In this document: piece by piece, positions 50,802 through 59,590 of the stretch
How the letters are laid out: every line of letters starts with the position of its first letter
Position numbering within the stretch: the first letter of the stretch is position 1
Source of the DNA: Candidatus Gastranaerophilales bacterium
GTDB taxonomy: Bacteria; Cyanobacteriota; Vampirovibrionia; Gastranaerophilales; Gastranaerophilaceae
Direction of reading: 5' to 3'
Length of the DNA: 64,000 nucleotides
NCBI GenBank assembly: GCA_944324225.1
Contig: CALUVL010000005.1
Coordinates: forward strand, 1-64,000
Translations under genes and position numbers: made by a program
The notes under the pieces: model-generated
The model's input: the letters and a program-made list of their open reading frames with translations, nothing else
What the model was told of the DNA's origin: nothing
Databases searched by the model: none

Positions 50802-51266
50802 TTAAAATCTCATCAAATACAGATGAAAGCAAATCGCATAACAAATTCCAAATATTGCACCCATAATAACTTCAAAAGGAGTATGTCCGAGAAGTTCTTT
50901 TAATTTACCGCCGAGAGCCTGAACATTATGTTCGTAAAAATCTTCCATCATTCTGTTTAAGCAGGCCGCGGTTTTTCCGGCCGCACGTCTTACACCTGCT
51001 GCGTCATACATTGTGACAAGAGCATACCCGATTGCAACCGCAAAAATTACGGAATCAAATCCTGATATCAATCCGACAGATGTCGAAAGCCCCATTACTC
51101 CTGCGGAGTGAGAACTCGGCATCCCGCCCGTTGTGGTAAATATTTTGAAATTTATCTTTTTTGATCTTATTGTGAATATAAAAAACTTTATGACCTGTGC
51201 AAAAAATGCAGCGGCCAGTCCTGATAATATAGCCTCGTAACCTGTATTTAAAATCTTTTCTATCAT
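50802..51266 (-). CDS. divergent PAP2-family membrane protein
   Basis: 154 aa, about four membrane helices. Phosphatase-type motifs GGMPSSHSAGV and YDAAGVRRAAGK with a late GHTPFEVIMG histidine are the DUF212/divergent PAP2 pattern. The start ATG at 51266 is chosen for its AGGA site six bases upstream; a TTG at 51287 is further out. The substrate is probably a lipid or prenyl diphosphate; the prenyl diphosphate synthase gene lies upstream on the same strand, 203 bp away. Confidence 0.85.
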   Translation of the reverse strand: MIEKILNTGYEAILSGLAAAFFAQVIKFFIFTIRSKKINFKIFTTTGGMPSSHSAGVMGLSTSVGLISGFDSVIFAVAIGYALVTMYDAAGVRRAAGKTAACLNRMMEDFYEHNVQALGGKLKELLGHTPFEVIMGAIFGICYAICFHLYLMRF

Positions 51267-51397
51267 TAAATCCTGCTCTCTAAACAAAATTACATTTTTA
51301 TTCTAACACAAGTATGCGAGGTTGCAAATTAGTCTTTAAATTTTTATCTTAATTATTCTTGGCCGTACACAAAGACTCCGTGATAAAATTGAAGAAG

Positions 51398-51428
51398 ATT
51401 CTTCGGCCTTGCCACGAGAATGACCGTT
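51398..51428. repeat. isolated intergenic repeat unit
   Basis: GATTCTTCGGCC followed by TTGCCACGAGAATGACC matches the short repeat family at 110-690, located between the PAP2-like and prenyl synthase genes. Confidence 0.5.
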
Positions 51429-51469
51429 AAATAAAGAATATCTTTACTGTTTTTTTTTGCGTGCGATTT

Positions 51470-52354
51470 TTATTTTCTAATCTTCTGCAAAATTTCACTG
51501 AAAATATCTGATTTAAACCCATTGTCCTGCAAAATCTTTTCACATTCATCCAGGAGTAATGTCAAATCTTTTCTGGATTTTTCCATTCCATAGAGGCTTG
51601 TATATGTTAATTTACCCGAGATTTTATCTTTTCCCGGAGTCTTGCCGATTTCATCAAATGTTGCGGATTCGTCGAGAATATCATCCGCAATCTGAAATGC
51701 TATTCCAAATTTTTCTGCAAAAACAGTCAAAGCATCAATTGCTTTTTCGTCAGCCCCGCCGATAATTGCACCAGATCTTAGAGCAAGCTTGAAAAGATCG
51801 CCTGTTTTATGAAGGTGCTGGTAATGAAGAATTTCAGCACGTTTTTCTATTGAAATATCCTCACCTTCACTTTGCCTGCGCTCATTTTCAATATCAACAA
51901 CCTGCCCTGCAATTACACCGTAAGCACCTGCCGCCTGAAAATATTCTCCCATAATTCTCACAAGTTTTTCGGCCCCTAGATGTTTTGAATTTTTCATAAT
52001 AATCTGCGGGGCAAAAGTTAAAAGAGCGTCTCCCGCAAGAACCGCAATTGCTTCAGAAAACACTTTATGATTTGACGGTTTTCCCCGCCTGAAATCGTCA
52101 TTATCCATACATGGAAGATCATCATGAATCAAAGTCTGCGCATGAAGCATTTCAATTGCGCAGGCAGTTGGCAGAGCATCTTCAATATCTGCGCCGAACA
52201 TTCTTGCACTTTCAAGACATATTACCGGGCGAAGTCTTTTGCCCGGCAGCAACACCGTATATTTCATAGATTTGAAAATATCCTCAGGATAAGAAATTTT
52301 CAAATACTCATCCAGTTTTTTGTCGACAATTGCGCTTAGTTCTTTCATCTGCAT
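51470..52354 (-). CDS. ispA: short/medium-chain polyprenyl diphosphate synthase
   Basis: 294 aa. Condenses isopentenyl diphosphate with allylic primers, giving farnesyl or geranylgeranyl diphosphate. FARM LIHDDLPCMDNDDFRRGKPS with the DDxxxxD insertion typical of farnesyl/GGPP synthases, SARM IADDILDESATFDEIGKTPG. Upstream residues of the FARM are Ala-Gln (HAQTLIHDD), so chain length is not certain. It is 43 bp downstream of rsgA. The start is at 52354, with an in-frame Met two codons further in. Confidence 0.93.
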   Translation of the reverse strand: MQMKELSAIVDKKLDEYLKISYPEDIFKSMKYTVLLPGKRLRPVICLESARMFGADIEDALPTACAIEMLHAQTLIHDDLPCMDNDDFRRGKPSNHKVFSEAIAVLAGDALLTFAPQIIMKNSKHLGAEKLVRIMGEYFQAAGAYGVIAGQVVDIENERRQSEGEDISIEKRAEILHYQHLHKTGDLFKLALRSGAIIGGADEKAIDALTVFAEKFGIAFQIADDILDESATFDEIGKTPGKDKISGKLTYTSLYGMEKSRKDLTLLLDECEKILQDNGFKSDIFSEILQKIRK

Positions 52355-52397
52355 AATTTTGACTCTTTCTTTTTAAATTTATTTTAGAATGTAAAAA

Positions 52398-53387
52398 CTA
52401 TTCTTCAAGATCAAGTTTTTTCAAGTTCTGTTTCAGTGTATTTCTTCCGCCGGCTCTTTTTTTAGTACTAATTTTGGCGATTTCTTTGTTATGAACAGTC
52501 TTTTTAGAATGTTCTTTTTTTAATCCTTCATATTTAATACGTTCTTTGTATTCTTTAGCTTCCTCTACAAAAGCAAGATAACTTTCATACCTTGTATCAT
52601 CAATTTGTTCAAAATGCGCAAGCACATTGCAGCCGTCTTCTTTTATGTGCAGGCAGTCTGGAAATTTGCAGCCGCTTTTCAACTTTGCAATTTCATCAAA
52701 CAATCCGCCGACATCCGCAGGCAGAATGAAATCAAACTTCACGTTGCTGAATCCCGGAGTGTCAACTATTCTTGTATTTTCATCAATTTTTATAATTTCA
52801 CAATGTCGGGTAGTATGGGTCCCTCTTTGAGTTTTCTCGCTTATTGATTTTGTTCTTAAATTAAGCTCAGGATTGATGGCATTGATAAGACTTGACTTGC
52901 CGACACCTGAATTTCCGCAAAGAACGCTTGTTTTCCCATCCAGCAGTTTCTCAAAAGCCTTTATTCCGCTATGTTCCGTTGCTGATGTGTAAACTATTTT
53001 ATATCCGAGGTCTTCGTAAATATCGTGAATTTTATTCGTTAAATTCTTTTCAAATTCCAGATCGTCCTTGTTAAAACACAACACAGGAGGAATTTCAAAA
53101 TACTTTGCAAGCGCAATATACCTGTTCAGCTGGAGAAAGCTTAAATCCGGCTCCTTAAGCGCAGATACAACAACAACCTGATCTATGTTAGAAACCGAAG
53201 GACGGCTTATAAAATTTTTACGTGGCAGAATTTCCTCAATTACACCACCTGAAAATTCCACCAAATCCCCGACAAAAATTTTTTCCTTACGTTTTTTCAG
53301 CACCTCTCTAACCTTGCATTCAAAAGTTTCAATGCCGTTATCTACGTAATAAAAATCCGAATGAATTTTGTAAATCTGTCCCTGCAT
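52398..53387 (-). CDS. rsgA: ribosome small subunit-dependent GTPase RsgA
   Basis: Circularly permuted GTPase that checks late 30S assembly. 329 aa. OB domain (about 1-70), G4 CFNKDDL, G5 TSATEHS, G1 GNSGVGKSSLINA, G3 DTPGFSNVKF, and the zinc-binding tail CKFPDCLHIKEDGCNVLAHF (Cys-x4-Cys-x-His-x5-Cys). The C-terminus is unusually long and basic (KKTVHNKEIAKISTKKRAGG), likely for rRNA contact. First gene of the leftward run rsgA-ispA. Confidence 0.95.
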   Translation of the reverse strand: MQGQIYKIHSDFYYVDNGIETFECKVREVLKKRKEKIFVGDLVEFSGGVIEEILPRKNFISRPSVSNIDQVVVVSALKEPDLSFLQLNRYIALAKYFEIPPVLCFNKDDLEFEKNLTNKIHDIYEDLGYKIVYTSATEHSGIKAFEKLLDGKTSVLCGNSGVGKSSLINAINPELNLRTKSISEKTQRGTHTTRHCEIIKIDENTRIVDTPGFSNVKFDFILPADVGGLFDEIAKLKSGCKFPDCLHIKEDGCNVLAHFEQIDDTRYESYLAFVEEAKEYKERIKYEGLKKEHSKKTVHNKEIAKISTKKRAGGRNTLKQNLKKLDLEE

Positions 53388-53483
53388 AAGGTAATATTAG
53401 CACAAAAAATTAAATCTTTGCCTGTAATCATTTCAGTCCTTTTTGTTTTTGTTAATATAAAATTGCTAAATTGTAACAAATAT

Positions 53484-53511
53484 TTGAAGTTTAATACTTT
53501 TATGTTATTAT
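53484..53511 (+). promoter_or_regulatory. promoter of efp
   Basis: TTGAAG (53484-53489), 16-base spacer, TATTAT (53506-53511), 43 bp before the ATG; AAGGGG is the RBS. Confidence 0.5.
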
Positions 53512-53554
53512 CAATGTAAGAATAGATGATTATACTTTTAATAAGGGGAATAAT

Positions 53555-54112
53555 ATGATTTCAGTAAACGACTTAAAAACAGGTTTGACATTAGAACTGG
53601 ACAACGGCTTGTGGTCAGTTGTTGAATTTTTGCACGTTAAACCGGGAAAAGGAGCCGCTTTCGTAAGAACAAAATTGAAAAACGTTGAAACCGGACAGGT
53701 TATAGAAAAAACTTTCCGTGCCGGCGAAAAAGTAGGCAAAGCAACTCTTGACAGACGTGAGATGCAATATCTTTACAAAGAAGGCGCAGATTACGTTATG
53801 ATGGATAACGAAACTTATGACCAGCTTCACCTTAGTGAAGATCAGATCGGTGACGGTCTTAAATACTTAAAAGAAAACATGAACGTTCAGGTATTGATGC
53901 ATGATTCAAGAATTATCGGTGTTGATATTCCGGCTCACGTAGAACTGGAAGTTGTTGATACTCCGCCTGCAGAAAAAGGCAACACCGCTCAGGGCGGTAC
54001 AAAACCGGCTAAACTTGAAACAGGTGCTGTAGTAAACGTTCCGTTCTTTGTTTCTAACGGCGACGTAATCCGTGTTGACACAAGAACAAATGAATATCTC
54101 GACAGAGTTTAA
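53555..54112 (+). CDS. efp: translation elongation factor P
   Basis: Rescues ribosomes stalled at polyproline. 185 aa, family length. Three beta-barrels; the tip loop is [15 protein letters not shown] with Lys32 at the modified position, so it is of the lysine type rather than the arginine (EarP) type. Domain III ends [18 protein letters not shown] as usual. No modification enzyme gene (epmA/epmB or ymfI) is in the window. The upstream gene of the efp-accB-accC cluster is conserved in many bacteria. Confidence 0.97.
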   Translation: MISVNDLKTGLTLELDNGLWSVVEFLHVKPGKGAAFVRTKLKNVETGQVIEKTFRAGEKVGKATLDRREMQYLYKEGADYVMMDNETYDQLHLSEDQIGDGLKYLKENMNVQVLMHDSRIIGVDIPAHVELEVVDTPPAEKGNTAQGGTKPAKLETGAVVNVPFFVSNGDVIRVDTRTNEYLDRV

Positions 54113-54208
54113 GCTTAATATCGGGATTTTTAGTATGTCATTCTGAGCCAAGCAAAAATCTCAAAGACATCAACAACTCAGGATGAAGTTACTTGAAAGG
54201 AAAGAATA
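54113..54208. repeat. degenerate repeat fragment between efp and accB
   Basis: TATGTCATTCTGAGCCAAGC and CTCAGGATGAA (about 54133-54186) belong to the short-repeat family at 110-690 and could form a hairpin between efp and accB, possibly acting as the efp mRNA end. Confidence 0.5.
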
Positions 54209-54655
54209 ATGAAATTTGAAATAGATTATATTGAAAAACTTGCAAAAGTCTTGTCTGACAATTCTCTGACTGAAATTTCACTTGAAGACGGAGAACAGGC
54301 TATTACTATCCGCAAGGAATTAATCGGAGCACCTGTAGTCACAGCAGCTGCGGCTTCGGCACCGGCAGCCGTAGCACCCCAGCCAGCAGCGCCTGCTCCG
54401 GCTAAAGAAGACGTAAAAAAAGGAAAACCTCTTACTTCTCCGATGGTTGGAACTTTTTACACAGCTCCGTCGCCTGACGCAAAACCGTTTGTCGAAGTCG
54501 GACAGACTGTTAAACAGGGTGATGTAGTCTGCATAGTTGAAGCTATGAAACTTATGAATGAAATCGAATCCGAAATTTCCGGCACCGTTACTGAGATTTG
54601 TGTTAAAAACGGACAACCAGTTGAATTCGGTCAGACTTTAATGTATATAGAATAA
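54209..54655 (+). CDS. accB: biotin carboxyl carrier protein of acetyl-CoA carboxylase
   Basis: 148 aa. N-terminal helical pair (about 1-38), Ala/Pro-rich mobile linker (41-66) and biotinyl domain (about 74-148) with VEAMKLMNE; Lys114 carries biotin. Carries CO2 from AccC to the carboxyltransferase for malonyl-CoA formation. RBS GGAAAGGA. It is followed by a weak hairpin and accC. Confidence 0.96.
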   Translation: MKFEIDYIEKLAKVLSDNSLTEISLEDGEQAITIRKELIGAPVVTAAAASAPAAVAPQPAAPAPAKEDVKKGKPLTSPMVGTFYTAPSPDAKPFVEVGQTVKQGDVVCIVEAMKLMNEIESEISGTVTEICVKNGQPVEFGQTLMYIE

Positions 54656-54663
54656 CTAAGATT

Positions 54664-54708
54664 AAAAAGGGTGAAAGGTCTAAATCAAATTAAGCTTTTC
54701 ACCTTTTA
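54664..54708 (+). terminator. weak attenuator-like hairpin between accB and accC
   Basis: AAAAAGGGTGAAAGG and CTTTTCACCTTTT can pair with one bulge and leave a short T-run. It may reduce readthrough into accC so that AccB is made in excess, as is common; this is inference. Confidence 0.4.
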
Positions 54709-54746
54709 ATTATGTAGCCATTAAATCGGCATAAAAGGGATTAAAT

Positions 54747-56111
54747 ATGTTTAAAAAAGTACTAATAGCAAACCGCGGCGAGATAGCGGTAAGAATTATC
54801 AGAGCCTGCAGAGAAATAGGAATTCCGACAGTTGCAATTTATTCACAGGCAGATGCGAATTCTCTTCACGTAAGACTTGCAACAGAGGCATACTGTATCG
54901 GACCAGCGGAAAGTTCAAAAAGTTACCTCAGCATTCCGGCAATTATCTCGGCAGCACTTGTTTCGGGAGCCGACGCAATCCACCCCGGATACGGCTTTAT
55001 GTCAGAACGTGCCGATTTTGCGGAAATTTGCGAAAAACACGGGATTAAATTCATAGGCCCGACAGCGGAAGCTATGCGCAAAATGGGTGACAAAGCAACC
55101 GCACGTAAGACAATGATTGAAAACAATGTTCCTGTTACTCCGGGAACCGGAATTTTAAAAACACCTCAGGAAGTAAAAGATTTTGCAAAAAAAGCGGGCT
55201 ATCCGATTATTTTGAAAGCAACAGCAGGCGGCGGCGGAAAAGGTATGAGAATTGTCCGCTCGGATGACGAAGTTGAAACAAACATGAACCTTTGCCAGTC
55301 AGAAGCACAGAATTTCTTTGGCAACCCTGACGTTTATGCTGAAAAATACCTTGAAAATCCAAGACACATTGAGGTACAAATTCTCGGCGATCAGTACGGT
55401 AATGTCGTTCACCTTGGAGAGCGTGACTGTTCTATTCAACGACGCCACCAAAAATTGCTAGAAGAAGCGCCTTCTCCTGCAATTGATGAAGCTACAAGAA
55501 AAGAAATGGGGGCTGCAGCCGTGAGAGCAGCCAAAGCAATTAACTACGAAGGAGCTGGCACATGTGAATTTCTTCTAGACCATGACGGCAAATGGTATTT
55601 TATGGAAATGAATACACGTATTCAGGTTGAACACTGTGTAACCGAAATGATTTCAAATGTTGATCTTGTAAGAGAGCAGATTATGGTTGCAGCAGGCGAG
55701 CCGCTTGATTTTACTCAGGACGATATAGTTTTGAGAGGACATGCTATTGAATGTCGTATAAATGCGGAAAATCCGGCTAAAGACTTTATGCCGAACCCCG
55801 GACAAATCACAGGATACGTAACTCCAGGCGGATTTGGTGTCAGAGTGGATTCTCACGTTTATCAGGATTACAAAATTCCGCCGTATTACGACAGTATGAT
55901 AGGTAAGCTTATCTGCTGGGGCAGAACAAGAAATGAAGCACGCCGCAGAATGTATAGAGCACTCAAAGAATACGTCATTACAGGTATTGAAACAACTATC
56001 CCGTTCCATCAGGATATAATAGAGGATCCTGTGTTTATGAGCGGAAACTTCAATACAGGATTTATTGAAGATTTCTACAAAAGAACTGGCAAAAATAAAA
56101 AAGAAAAATAA
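54747..56111 (+). CDS. accC: acetyl-CoA carboxylase biotin carboxylase subunit
   Basis: 454 aa, ATP-grasp enzyme that carboxylates biotin on AccB. N-terminal [22 protein letters not shown] loop [47 protein letters not shown] and RAIEC-type ECRINAENP are all canonical. The length is normal. It follows accB after 91 bp, with AAGGGATT before the ATG. accA/accD are elsewhere. Confidence 0.97.
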   Translation: MFKKVLIANRGEIAVRIIRACREIGIPTVAIYSQADANSLHVRLATEAYCIGPAESSKSYLSIPAIISAALVSGADAIHPGYGFMSERADFAEICEKHGIKFIGPTAEAMRKMGDKATARKTMIENNVPVTPGTGILKTPQEVKDFAKKAGYPIILKATAGGGGKGMRIVRSDDEVETNMNLCQSEAQNFFGNPDVYAEKYLENPRHIEVQILGDQYGNVVHLGERDCSIQRRHQKLLEEAPSPAIDEATRKEMGAAAVRAAKAINYEGAGTCEFLLDHDGKWYFMEMNTRIQVEHCVTEMISNVDLVREQIMVAAGEPLDFTQDDIVLRGHAIECRINAENPAKDFMPNPGQITGYVTPGGFGVRVDSHVYQDYKIPPYYDSMIGKLICWGRTRNEARRRMYRALKEYVITGIETTIPFHQDIIEDPVFMSGNFNTGFIEDFYKRTGKNKKEK

Positions 56112-56187
56112 ACTTTCGCAATTATTGCTTGACATACAGAGCTATTATTCAGAAAGCAGGAAGCCAGAAAGAATACTTATTTTTATC

Positions 56188-56276
56188 TAAGCCATTTTGT
56201 CATGCTGAATTTATTTCAGCATCTCAATGGGATCCTGAAACAAGTTCAGGATGACAGTTAAAGACAAAATGGCTTA
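56188..56276. repeat. 89-bp MITE-like element with 14-bp perfect inverted termini
   Basis: TAAGCCATTTTGTC (56188-56201) and its exact complement at 56263-56276 bound the element. Inside are two more hairpins, ATGCTGAA/TTCAGCAT (56202-56209 with 56215-56222) and CCTGAA/TTCAGG (56234-56239 with 56245-56250), the latter part of the short-repeat family seen elsewhere. No transposase and no clear target duplication except possibly the TA ends. Confidence 0.55.
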
Positions 56277-56331
56277 TGGTTATTTGTATGTATGTCAAGG
56301 GATAATTGTATAAACTTTTAAATAAACTTTT

Positions 56332-56361
56332 GGCGCCGGCTCGTTGAGCCGGCGCCTTTTT
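56332..56361 (+). terminator. terminator of the accC transcript
   Basis: Perfect 11-bp stem GGCGCCGGCTC/GAGCCGGCGCC (56332-56342 with 56346-56356), loop GTT, then TTTTT. It is 220 bp after accC, beyond the MITE-like element, which may have been inserted between gene and terminator. Confidence 0.85.
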
Positions 56362-56460
56362 AATATTTCAAATTTTAATTAATGTAAATCTTAAACAACA
56401 TAAACGAAACCTGCCGTACTATTAAAGCAGTACCCCCAAAAAGATTATTTATCCATTAAA

Positions 56461-57576
56461 CTAAACAAGCAAGGGATAATGCTCGTTGTAAAAATCTCCA
56501 AACCTGTCATTCAAAATAGCTTCACGGCATTTTTGCGAAAATTCTACAAGGAATTGGATATTATGTATTGAAAGCAGGGTTGCGGCAGTGCTTTCACCGC
56601 ATCTCCACAGATGCCGTATGTAAGCTTTTGAATGATTACGGCAGGCATAACAGTTGCAGCCTTCAACAAGCGGAGATTTGTCGTCTTCATAGGCTTTGAC
56701 CTTGATATTGCGCTTGCCCTCCCAGGTAAAGAACGCACCATGACGGGCATTTCTGGTTGGAAGAACACAGTCAAACATGTCAATTCCCCGCTTAATCCCG
56801 TCCAGCAAATCTTCAGGAGTTCCGACCCCCATCAGATAACGAGGTTTGTTCTCCGGAAGAAGCGGTGCAGTAAATTCCACAAAATGATTCATTATATCCT
56901 TGGTTTCGCCGACACTCAAACCGCCAATTGCATACCCGACAGCATCAAAAGATGAAATTACCGAAGCACTCTCTTTTCTTAAATCATCAAAAAATGCGCC
57001 CTGAACAATCGGAAACAAAGCTTGACGAGGGTTAGTTTTTGCCTTAAAGCATCTTTCAAGCCATCTGTGAGTTCTCTCCATTGCTTTTTTAGCGTCGTCA
57101 TATTCGCAAGGGAACGGGGCACATTCGTCAAATGCCATAATTATATCCGCCCCTATATCCTGCTGGATTTCCATTGAAATCTCAGGTGAAATAAAATGTT
57201 TTTTGCCATCCTTCGGGTCACGGAATTCAACACCGTCCTCCGTAATTTTTCTTAAATGCGCAAGCGAAAACACCTGAAATCCGCCTGAATCAGTCAGAAC
57301 AGGTTTATGCCAGTTCATCCAGCCATGAATTCCGCCAAAATCTCTTATTCTTTTTGTACCGGCTCTGAGATAAAGATGATACGAATTTGCAAGAATAATT
57401 TGCGCACCGGTATCTACAACCTGATCACAGGTCAAGGTTTTTACGGCAGAATTTGTACCGACAGGCATAAATATCGGTGTTTTTATAACTCCGTGCGGAG
57501 TTGTAAACAATCCTGCTCTTGCGCCTGTCTGGGCACATGTATGAACTAATTCATAATTAAAAAATTCATTTTGCAT
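56461..57576 (-). CDS. tgt: queuine tRNA-ribosyltransferase (tRNA-guanine transglycosylase)
   Basis: Exchanges G34 of GUN-anticodon tRNAs for preQ1 or queuine. 371 aa from the ATG at 57576; the frame is open to a TTG at 57642, but that adds 22 non-homologous residues. TIM-barrel signatures: TPHGVIKTPIFMPVGT, DSGGFQVFSL with the catalytic-region Asp, GGLSVGETK, LMGVGTPEDLL, DCVLPTRNARHG and the zinc site CNCYACRNHSKAYIRH. FolE2 at 4107 can supply the preQ precursor. Confidence 0.94.
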   Translation of the reverse strand: MQNEFFNYELVHTCAQTGARAGLFTTPHGVIKTPIFMPVGTNSAVKTLTCDQVVDTGAQIILANSYHLYLRAGTKRIRDFGGIHGWMNWHKPVLTDSGGFQVFSLAHLRKITEDGVEFRDPKDGKKHFISPEISMEIQQDIGADIIMAFDECAPFPCEYDDAKKAMERTHRWLERCFKAKTNPRQALFPIVQGAFFDDLRKESASVISSFDAVGYAIGGLSVGETKDIMNHFVEFTAPLLPENKPRYLMGVGTPEDLLDGIKRGIDMFDCVLPTRNARHGAFFTWEGKRNIKVKAYEDDKSPLVEGCNCYACRNHSKAYIRHLWRCGESTAATLLSIHNIQFLVEFSQKCREAILNDRFGDFYNEHYPLLV

Positions 57577-57691
57577 ATTGTATCTTAAATCGTTGTCTTC
57601 CTGATTTTTATTACCTGTATAATTCTGAGGTTTCGGCAACAAAATTCTGCTAAAACCTTCAGAATTTAAACAGGAAAATATTTAAAATTGA

Positions 57692-58162
57692 TTATTCATC
57701 AACGTCTTCTGTCACAAGTTCCATCATATTTTTGTAATTCGGACAGAGTTCTTCGGGCTTAAAGTAAATTGCAATTTCTCTTTCAGCGCTTTCAACACTG
57801 TCTGAACCGTGAACTGTGTTATAAGCTTTCAACTGCGCATAGTCAGCTCTGATAGAACCTACGTCAGCTTCACAAGGATCTGTAGCTCCAAGCACGTGGC
57901 GGATGCCTTGCACGGCAAGATATCCTTGAAATACCATTGCCACAATCGGCCCGCTTGTAATATATTTTACAAGATTCGGATAAAAAGGCTTTCCGACGTG
58001 TTCTGCGTAATGTTTAGCAGCGATTTCTTCGGTTACCTGAAGCATCTTCATTCCGATTAGTTTGTAGCCTTTTTTCTCAAAACGGCTGATAATATCGCCT
58101 ACCAAACCTCTCTTAACTCCGTCCGGCTTAATCGCCACAAATGTTCTTTCTTCTGTATGCAT
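57692..58162 (-). CDS. ndk: nucleoside-diphosphate kinase
   Basis: Transfers the gamma phosphate between NTPs and NDPs. 156 aa from the ATG at 58162, behind TTGGAGG; upstream in-frame codons are not part of the family. RTFVAIKPDGVKRGLVG start, EHVGKPFYPNLV, GPIVAMVFQG and the active-site His in NTVHGSDSVESAEREI are canonical. Between the MATE and tgt genes on the same strand. Confidence 0.97.
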   Translation of the reverse strand: MHTEERTFVAIKPDGVKRGLVGDIISRFEKKGYKLIGMKMLQVTEEIAAKHYAEHVGKPFYPNLVKYITSGPIVAMVFQGYLAVQGIRHVLGATDPCEADVGSIRADYAQLKAYNTVHGSDSVESAEREIAIYFKPEELCPNYKNMMELVTEDVDE

Positions 58163-58199
58163 ATTTCCTCCAATCATGTAGATTATATCATAAAAACGT

Positions 58200-59552
58200 T
58201 TATTTTGCGCCAGATTCGGGATTTTGTGCAACTAGAGGCACCGTACTTTTAAGATTTTTGAGTTCTTTACCCAGCACCGAAAGCATAATTATACACAACG
58301 TAATCGCCGCAATAACTAGCCCGTACCAGAAACCTTTCAAATTCATGTTCATCTTGAATGCCAGATAACTGCCGAGCGGTAAAAACAACAGCCAGTATGC
58401 CGTAAAATTTGAAATCAAAACAATTGTCGTTTGTTTCATACCCTTAAATATTCCGGCAAGCGCAACCTGCAAACCGTCAAATACCTGAAAAATTGACAAT
58501 ATATACAATATCGGAACCGAAATTTTGAACAAATTTTGATCCGCAGTAAACAGCCCGACAAGAAAATTCGGAAACGTTGAAAATACGACAGAACTGCACA
58601 TCATAAACCCGACAGACATAACAAGCCCCACAAAAGCATACCGCTTAAGTTCATAGACATTTCCCGCCCCGTTTGCAAAACCTACTTTAACGGCAATTGC
58701 ATTGGATATCGCAAGCGGAACCATAAATGATATCGTCGTAAGCGTGCATATCAAATTCTGCGCCGCCGCATAAACACCTGAAACCCGTCCCATAATTATT
58801 GCAACGCTATTGAATGCAATAAATTCAACAATAATTGCAAGAGAAATCGGAAGCCCTATTTTCATCAGGTTTTTGTAATAGTCAAAATCTTTATAATCAT
58901 GGAATTTCATTATTTTAAAACAATAAATCAGAAGGAAAAATCCCATAAAATATCTGACAATAAAACTTGCCCAGGCAAGTCCGACAGCACCCATTGAATG
59001 TATCGGCCCTAACCCGAATACAAAAGTTATATTCAATGCTATATTCAAAAATACTGAAAATACAGTGACCAAATTGGGTACAAGCACAATCTCAAATGCC
59101 TGCAAAAACTCTTTCAAAGCAGCATGCAAATACCCGCCGAATGTAGCAAAAGCCGTTATCAGCATATATTCCTTAATCATCGGCACAAGCTTTTCTTCAA
59201 AATGCAAAAAATCAATCAGCGGAATCGCAGCCAGCACCGCAAACATTATAATTACCCCGAGCAGCATTGAAAATCTTATTGTCGGATAAAAATATTTTTT
59301 TGCAGATTTTCTCTCCCCTCTATAGTTTGACAACAGAGGAGAAACGCTAGCAATCAAACCTATACCGAACGTCTGGATACAGTTGGTAATGGCTGTTGCA
59401 ATACTGATTGCTGCAAGAGTATCAGTAGAGTGCCTTCCGGCAATCAAGACATCTCCGGCTCCTATCAGGATAAACCCGAGGTTTCCCATAATAATCGGCA
59501 GGGCAATGTTTAAAAGTTCTCTGGCATAGTGCCTGAATTTCATTCTACTCAT
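58200..59552 (-). CDS. MATE-family efflux transporter
   Basis: 450 aa, 12 membrane helices in two pseudo-repeats. N-terminal ALPIIMGNLGFILIGAGDVL with LAAISIATAITNCIQTFGIG, and second-half LKRYAFVGLVMSVGFM with GLQVALAGIFKGMKQT, are the MATE/NorM pattern. Uses Na+ or H+ to export drugs or metabolites. It is 38 bp downstream of mutS and 37 bp upstream of ndk. Confidence 0.9.
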   Translation of the reverse strand: MSRMKFRHYARELLNIALPIIMGNLGFILIGAGDVLIAGRHSTDTLAAISIATAITNCIQTFGIGLIASVSPLLSNYRGERKSAKKYFYPTIRFSMLLGVIIMFAVLAAIPLIDFLHFEEKLVPMIKEYMLITAFATFGGYLHAALKEFLQAFEIVLVPNLVTVFSVFLNIALNITFVFGLGPIHSMGAVGLAWASFIVRYFMGFFLLIYCFKIMKFHDYKDFDYYKNLMKIGLPISLAIIVEFIAFNSVAIIMGRVSGVYAAAQNLICTLTTISFMVPLAISNAIAVKVGFANGAGNVYELKRYAFVGLVMSVGFMMCSSVVFSTFPNFLVGLFTADQNLFKISVPILYILSIFQVFDGLQVALAGIFKGMKQTTIVLISNFTAYWLLFLPLGSYLAFKMNMNLKGFWYGLVIAAITLCIIMLSVLGKELKNLKSTVPLVAQNPESGAK

Positions 59553-59590
59553 TATGACTCAATTATACTTCAAAAATATTTTTTGAGAAA

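Larger units (their letters stand above)
56112..56460. other. 349-bp intergenic region with MITE-like element and terminator
   Basis: Holds the 89-bp inverted-repeat element at 56188-56276 and the accC-side terminator at 56332-56361. The remaining DNA is AT-rich and shows no gene. Confidence 0.6.
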
